DNA of 6,903 bases. Origin: an uncultured Lachnospiraceae bacterium. Its GTDB lineage: Bacteria; Bacillota; Clostridia; Lachnospirales; Lachnospiraceae. Below, piece by piece: positions 6,727-6,903 of this stretch (the stretch's first letter is position 1; each line of letters begins with the position of its first letter). The stretch lies in NCBI GenBank assembly GCA_947003375.1, contig CAMQOJ010000231.1, positions 1 to 6,903 of the forward strand. The letters are read 5' to 3'. The translations under genes were made by a program, and so were the position numbers. The notes below the pieces were generated by a model that was given only the letters and a program-made list of their open reading frames with translations, had not been told where the DNA came from and made no database searches.

Positions 6727-6903
6727 ATGAAAGCGAGAGAGGTCCGGGAAGACGGACAGGGGATTTTGGAAATTCGGATAGCAACCGGATATCAATCAGG
6801 CGAACGGATTCCGGCGCTCCGACATACAATAGATAAAAGTATATGCCAGGACTTTTTGGATTATGCAGTGTGTGCCGAGTATGGTGGTGGGGGAGGCGCC
6901 GAA
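6727..6903 (+). CDS. Start of an unrecognised protein, cut by the window end
   Basis: An ATG at 6727 opens a frame of 59 codons that runs without a stop to the last base. The product begins MKAREVREDGQGILEIRIA and continues with mixed hydrophobic and charged residues, including two Cys (near 39 and 48) and a Gly run close to the edge. The in-frame stop at 6697 leaves no upstream ATG, GTG or TTG. The ribosome site is weak: only GACGGG close to the start. Support is the open frame and ordinary-looking codon use; the divergent orientation to the MCP gene is also plausible. I do not recognise the family, and a chance frame of this length is possible. Confidence 0.45.
   Translation, partial: MKAREVREDGQGILEIRIATGYQSGERIPALRHTIDKSICQDFLDYAVCAEYGGGGGAE

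Noticed and set aside
6585..6836. An 83-codon rightward frame across the MCP promoter region
   Set aside because: It overlaps the MCP promoter elements, has no RBS, and its product is a basic, featureless peptide. The frame from 6727 fits this stretch better.

Overview
The window looks like chromosomal DNA from a motile, gut-type Gram-positive member of the Clostridia, most likely Lachnospiraceae. This is an inference from four signs: strong AAGGAGG-type ribosome binding sites, large secreted BspA-like leucine-rich-repeat (LRR) proteins joined to InlB-type repeats, a possible sortase-like C-terminus, and a methyl-accepting chemotaxis protein (MCP) of clostridial style. Nothing in the sequence fixes the genus. 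The first ~71 bases are almost pure G and look like a sequencing or assembly artefact at a contig end.

Positions 72-4780 hold two co-directional genes 17 bases apart, probably one operon. The first is cut off at its N-terminus. It is a large surface protein with LRRs, two InlB-like repeats, a Gly/Asn/Ser linker built on a 30-bp tandem repeat, two more near-duplicate ~69-residue repeat domains, a C-terminal module, and a hydrophobic anchor with a basic tail. The second is a complete 674-residue secreted protein with a signal peptide, three blocks of BspA-like LRRs split by Pro-rich and Gly/Asp-rich linkers, and a C-terminal module that resembles the one in the first protein but has no anchor. 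The pair therefore looks like one wall- or membrane-anchored adhesin-type protein and one released or non-covalently retained partner.

A strong hairpin at 4805-4840 lies between this operon and the convergent MCP gene (6558-4864, minus strand) and can terminate both transcripts. The MCP is complete: two membrane segments enclose a ~150-residue extracellular helical sensor, followed by a HAMP region, a second HAMP-like segment and the signalling hairpin. Its upstream region carries a possible sigma-28 (SigD) motility promoter overlapping a possible sigma-A promoter, with an imperfect dyad further upstream.

The last ~175 bases hold the start of a rightward reading frame that stays open to the window edge; I do not recognise its product. 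I found no RNA gene, mobile element, CRISPR array or clear novel system. The most interesting material is the modular make-up of the two surface proteins and the MCP's regulatory region and altered signalling tip.
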